Source: Nyssa sinensis (Eukaryota > Streptophyta > Magnoliopsida > Cornales > Nyssaceae). Taken from it: a DNA stretch of 64,000 nt. The notes beneath the pieces were generated by a model. It saw only the letters and a list, made by a program, of their open reading frames with translations, searched no databases and had not been told where the DNA came from. The translations under genes were made by a program, and so were the position numbers. This document shows positions 60,201-64,000 of the stretch, piece after piece; the first letter of the stretch is position 1; each line of letters begins with the position of its first letter. The DNA is taken from the NCBI GenBank assembly GCA_008638375.1, contig VIRR01000528.1:155154-219153 (forward strand), read 5' to 3'.

Positions 60201-60548
60201 TGAGCAACTCAACCAAAGACTCTGACCCCCCCCCTCTTTTGAAAACATAAATGGCACTTGTTGTGAGCGTTATGGGTGATATCTTGAAATCATCAATGAC
60301 CAATAACACCTATAGGTGGGGAGGCACTAACGCTTTAGGACAGAGGCCTATGAGTGCCTCTCACTGACTCTCAAATATGTTTTCTAATCTTATTCTCTCT
60401 CTAAATTTGTGTTAGTTTTGTTGCTCTAATTTTATATTTGATTCAAAACTTAATTTTGTAAATTTTATTGTAATAAAATTGTTTTAAAAATAACCAAGTC
60501 ATGTTAAATATAACTATTTATGAAATTAAATTAAAATTCCCCTACATG
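57209..60548 (+). mobile_element. LTR element without coding capacity (LARD/TRIM-like)
   Basis: Direct repeats 57209-57845 and about 59926-60548 match from 'tgaaattttaataaaaat' (57214/59935) through 'ctattaattaatatattaaatt' type sequence, 'gggaggcacta', 'tgcctctca', 'atatgttttctaatcttatt' to CCCCAACA/CCCCTACA. They are LTR-like (TG...CA). The 2.1-kb interior has no gag or pol and holds a short transposon (58793-59300). No tRNA-iMet PBS after the left repeat. Insertion is supported by an empty site: copy 1 of the intron duplication reads 'atgttgcatttagcaaatatt' where copy 2 is split. The strand is a guess from TATA-like 'cctataaatagagac' (60087). Confidence 0.7.
58793..59300. mobile_element. 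Short non-autonomous transposon, copy 2
   Basis: Homologue of 53826-54306 (see there), inserted in the interior of the LTR element. The right end is a run of 'gtgtccgtatccgtatccgt' and the left end has 'cgacactctcgaacatttcc'. No coding. Confidence 0.6.
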
Positions 60549-60595
60549 TGGCAAGTATCTATTCCACAACAGATCTACTGGGATTTTTTTTATAA

Positions 60596-61841
60596 GAGCA
60601 TCTCTAGCAGTGAATCAAATTTGAGACAAAATTTGAGTAAAAGTCAGATTTGAGTCATGTAGTCTCCAGTAGTCACTTAAGTTTTTACTCAAATTTTTTT
60701 TAAAAAAATTCACTTTATCCCAAAAGTCATTTATTTCATTTTTCCTCAGAAAACAAATTTTCCCTCCAAACCTCTTTCACTCTCAATTTTCATTCCCGCC
60801 AAAATTTATTCCTACCAAAAACTTAAGAATTTCCCACCAAACATTCCTATCCAAATTTTTAATCCCTCCAAATATTTTCCATAAATAAACATCATTCATC
60901 ATGTAAAACAACATCTTCAAACATTTCAAATAGAATGAATTCGTTAAAAGCTACTTTGCTTGCTTCTTATTCTTCATCATCTTTTTTCTTTTTCTTCTTC
61001 TTCTAATGATGATAATGAAGAAGAAATAGCATCACTTGTGACTCTTCATGAAGTGACTACTGATGCAATGTTCGAAATTCTACGAGTAAAAGCAGCACAA
61101 TCGAAAAAACATGGTGGCTCTGTTGTAGGCCCGTAAAACCATTATCGTGAAAGAAGTAAGGGTCATGATCAATTATTTGCTGATTATTTGCAAAAGATTC
61201 AGTTATTCAACTCAAATGTTCCGAAGTCGCTTTCAAATGACGCAAGAGGTATTTATGCGTATTCTTAATGCTATTGCAAAACATAGTTCTTATTTGTGCA
61301 TACAAGAAATGTTGCCAAAGTTCTTGGATTATCCCCTCTTCAAAAGATGCAATCTGCCATAGAATGCTCACTTATGGAATGCCAGCAAATGCATTGGATG
61401 ATAGTGTGAATTGGCAAAAGCACTGCTATAGAGAGTTTACAACCTTTTTGTCAGTCTGTTATCAAAGATTTTTGGGGATGGTATCTCAGATCTCCGAAAG
61501 AAGATGATATCGATAGATTACTTCTTGTTGGAGTGGCTCGTGGGTTTCCCCAAAATGTTAACTGCATGCCTTGGGAGTGTAAGAATTGTCCAACAGCATG
61601 GCAAGGTCAATAATGTGGTGTATGTTAAAAAACCTACTATTATTCTTGAAGTTGTAGCTTCATATGACTTGTGGATTTGGCATGCCTTTTTTTGGAATGT
61701 CGGGAACTCACAATGATCTAATGTCTTGGATCATTCTCCTTTAGTTTCTGAGCTCACCCAAGGACAAGCCCCTCCAGCTAACTACTCTATAAATGGACAC
61801 ACCTATAATAGGGATATTATCTCGTTGATGGCATATACCCA
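60596..61841 (+). pseudogene. PIF/Harbinger element and transposase relic
   Basis: It starts with GAGCATCTCTAGCAGTG, the usual Harbinger-type TIR word, after TAA (60593-60595), a fitting 3-bp target. The transposase is read in shifting frames: an N-terminal acidic/Ser run (60945-61060), 'FRSRFQMTQEVFMRIL', a 'GLSPLQKMQSA' block, 'YLRSPKEDDIDRLL', 'NCMPWECKNCPTAWQG', 'KKPTIILEVVASYDLWIWHA', then 'SPLVSELTQGQAPPANYSIN' with GHTYN. This is the DDE_4 order (HARBI1-like), with the C-M-H-W block as C-M-P-W. Many shifts and stops; the reading is cut at 61841 by a hAT end. Confidence 0.8.
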
Positions 61842-62420
61842 TAGTTGTCAAAACGTGTATCGAAGGGCGTATTATTTTTCAAAAAATGTGTATCGTATCG
61901 TGTATCGTAGATATGCATGAAGTTTTTAAACAATATATTTACATATAAAGAGACATATACACATTGTTAAATAATATTTCCACTCACTTATAAAAACAAA
62001 AATTCAACTTAAATTCCATATTGGAGTGAGTCCATACTCCATATTCCAATTTCAAAGGCATCCCCACATCAAAATAACAAATATAAAAACAAGTTTATCA
62101 ACATCAAAATATCAAATATAAAAACAAAATCTAAAATTTCATCACAATCTCCAAATTAAAAGGCATCCACATCAATATCATCATCATCATCGGATGCCAA
62201 CGACTTTCGCTTCCTTTTTCTTCTTCTTCTACTTGTATCTCCAAATCCTCATCCTCATCTTCATCTAAAAGTATTTGCTTTCCTTTGTTCTTGTTTACAG
62301 AAAGATCCCTAGGCCCTACAAATAGGCAATATAAAATGTTTATGAAATTATGGAATGAGTCAATAAATTGAAATATACATATTATATATATACAAATTAT
62401 CTATTTTGCATTGTTACCTC
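61842..62420. other. 3' end of the second hAT element
   Basis: TAGTTGTCAAAACG at 61842 looks like a hAT TIR, followed by 'gtatcgaaggg' and 'gtatcgtatcgtgtatcgta' subterminal words. 62150-62280 (minus) encodes an acidic tail ('DEDEDLEIQVEEEEEGS'). No separate gene. Confidence 0.55.
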
Positions 62421-64000
62421 TTTTTCTCTTTTACTACTTTCTCCTTCTTAACTTCAAAACATTTGATGCTTCCATCCAAGCAGTGGCCTCGCATAACACC
62501 CCACTTTCTTTCTTCGTTATCCGTTCATCATCGAATTCCATATCCAATAAAGAAATAGGAACATATGAATCATCGTCCACTATACTTCACAAATACAAGT
62601 ACATTTAATCTATGTTGCTCCAATCGATTCCTCCTCTTAGAATGCACCTATTTGAAAGGGGGGTTGGAATTAAAATTAAAAATAAAATAATAAACTAACT
62701 ATGAAAGTTCTAAAATATACACCTCGTGAGTCATATACCTGATCAAATGTACTCTAATTTCTCTTACATCCTGTAGCACTACAAGTCAAACTAAGGATAC
62801 GAATGGCAAGCCGTTGCAATTCTGGACAAGCTCCTCCAAAAGATTCCCACCACAAGGCTATCGAAATTACAAGCAATACATTAACTTATTAATATGAGAA
62901 TCCAATTTCTGAATCTTAACATCAAGACAATCTTTATCAATTTACTTGGTTGTTTCTTGTTCCTCACTTGAATTGCTATGTCCATCCCAAATATCTTCTC
63001 AATATTATGGAAAGTATCCAACTGCCTATCCACTTTTTCTCTCATAATTGGAGATGGACACATTCTTTTAATGGTTTTATAGAGCCCCATCTTTATCTCA
63101 TAATCCACATTAAATTCGGAAGAATAGTGAAATCTACAGTAGGTATGAAATTAGTAAACTATGAATAAAACAAAATGATATAAAAACTCAATTAACTTCT
63201 ATTTTTACCTTGGATTGAGATAATAGGTAGCTGCATGAAAGGGCCTATGTAATTGCATATTCCATCTCGTATCAATGATATCCCATATAGGCTTGTAATG
63301 TTTTCTCACTCCACGAAAATTCTTTCCTATTTGCTCATTTGCTCTGTCCATTGCTTCATAAATGTATCCCATGGCCAGTTTAATATCCCCATCCACAAGC
63401 CTCAACACTTTTACCAATGACAAGACACATTTCAAGCAATACTTGATAGATGCCCAAAAGTTTGGATCGGCTAAAATTATATCCGTCACTTTTATGCCAT
63501 CTCCTTTCTTGGAGTTTTAACTCCTCTGCCACTATTCGGAAGCAAACATTGCTCTTAGCCCAATTTTGGTCTCGTGTAAGCGCCTCAAAGTCAAATATGA
63601 GGTTGCAAATCTTGTCACACCAGCCCTCACTAATTCCTTTTTCTTTGTATGCTTCCTCATGAGATTTAAGACCCAAGAATGCCGGTATATGTAGACAGTA
63701 ATCTTTCTTGCCTTCGAAATGTGTCAATGTGGATGGGAAGGTCCCCAATGTCTGTCAAAATTAGGTCCAGGCAATGTGCAACACAAGGAGACCAAAACAA
63801 TTTTTTCCTCTTTGCCATCAACAACTCTCCGGCTTTTACATAAGCTGATGCACTATCAGTCACAACTTGGACCACATTGTCCTCACCAATCTCCTCAACC
63901 ATTGAGTCAAGAAGCTCAAACAAATTTTCTGCATTCTTGCAAATGCCTGAAGTATCAATACTTTTAAGAAAAACAATCCCCCTTGGACTGTTTACTAAGA
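62420..64000 (-). pseudogene. hAT transposase relic (DUF659 / hAT dimerisation type), cut by window end
   Basis: Minus strand, N to C: 'MFELLDSMVEEIGEDNVVQV' and VTDSASAYVKAGELL, then 'LFWSPCVAHCLDLILTDIGD' (63666-63923, DUF659 with the catalytic-region D and CAAHC-like block), after gaps 'VTDIILADPNFWASIKYCLK', 'LVKVLRLVDGDIKLAMGYIY' (63205-63489), 'LHRPFHAATYYLNPR', 'YEIKMGLYKTIKRM' (62881-63108), 'LWWESFGGACPELQRLAIRI' (about 62800-62880) and 'VHSKRRNRLEQHRLNVLVFV' (about 62575-62650), the hAT C-terminal dimerisation signature. The reading needs introns and at least one shift, and a TAA precedes the 63489 block, so I call it a relic. The N-terminus lies beyond 64000. Confidence 0.8.

Overview
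The window looks like nuclear DNA of a flowering plant, most likely a eudicot with a large, retrotransposon-rich genome. The evidence is AT-rich sequence, Ty3/gypsy and Ty1/copia LTR elements primed by initiator tRNA-Met, CACTA, hAT and PIF/Harbinger transposons, and an intron-rich nuclear gene of the plant ROOT UVB SENSITIVE (DUF647) family. I see no bacterial operon, CRISPR array, rRNA or tRNA gene. The species cannot be named from this.

Positions 1-45491 are nested transposons. The outermost layer I can recognise is an old gypsy-type LTR (called F, + strand: 25324-28877 and 44631-45491). A minus-strand copia element (C, 10168-25323) and a CACTA-like transposon (G, about 28878-44630) lie inside it. 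C is broken by a solo copia LTR (A, 11226-12870), by a copia element with both LTRs (B, 13136-22289), and by a minus-strand gypsy LTR (E, ending at 10167). E is split by a 4.25-kb solo gypsy LTR (5225-9473, TSD CAATC) and borders another gypsy LTR (to 4602). G is split by a solo copia LTR (D, 29729-31333, TSD ATTTA) and by a young, almost undecayed gypsy element (31851-42610, TSD GCATC). That element has two roughly 3.03-kb LTRs that I can tell apart by only four substitutions and one 10-bp indel. It has an open 289-codon Gag-like frame with two perfect CCHC knuckles but no capsid core, and only scraps of protease and integrase. Element B likewise keeps gag and an envelope-like gene but no polymerase.

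Positions 45492-47560 hold a decayed hAT transposon, followed by about 0.9 kb with no gene. Positions 48726-55067 (minus strand) carry the one cellular gene: twelve exons whose phases all fit, encoding the C-terminal 362 residues of a RUS5-like protein. One intron has a GC donor. The 5' exons are not in the window, so the intron beginning at 55068 runs at least 8.9 kb to the right edge. It is filled with a hAT-type element with 8-bp TSDs, a tandem duplication, a coding-free LTR element (57209-60548), a Harbinger transposase relic and a second hAT transposase relic that runs off the edge.

The most unusual points are: (1) recent mobility of a gypsy element without reverse transcriptase; (2) a tandem module of about 135-150 bp with a small hairpin whose arms covary, shared by several unrelated-looking gypsy LTRs; (3) stop codons in the envelope-like relic that fit plant CG/CHG methylation decay; and (4) the gene intron that has become a transposon trap.
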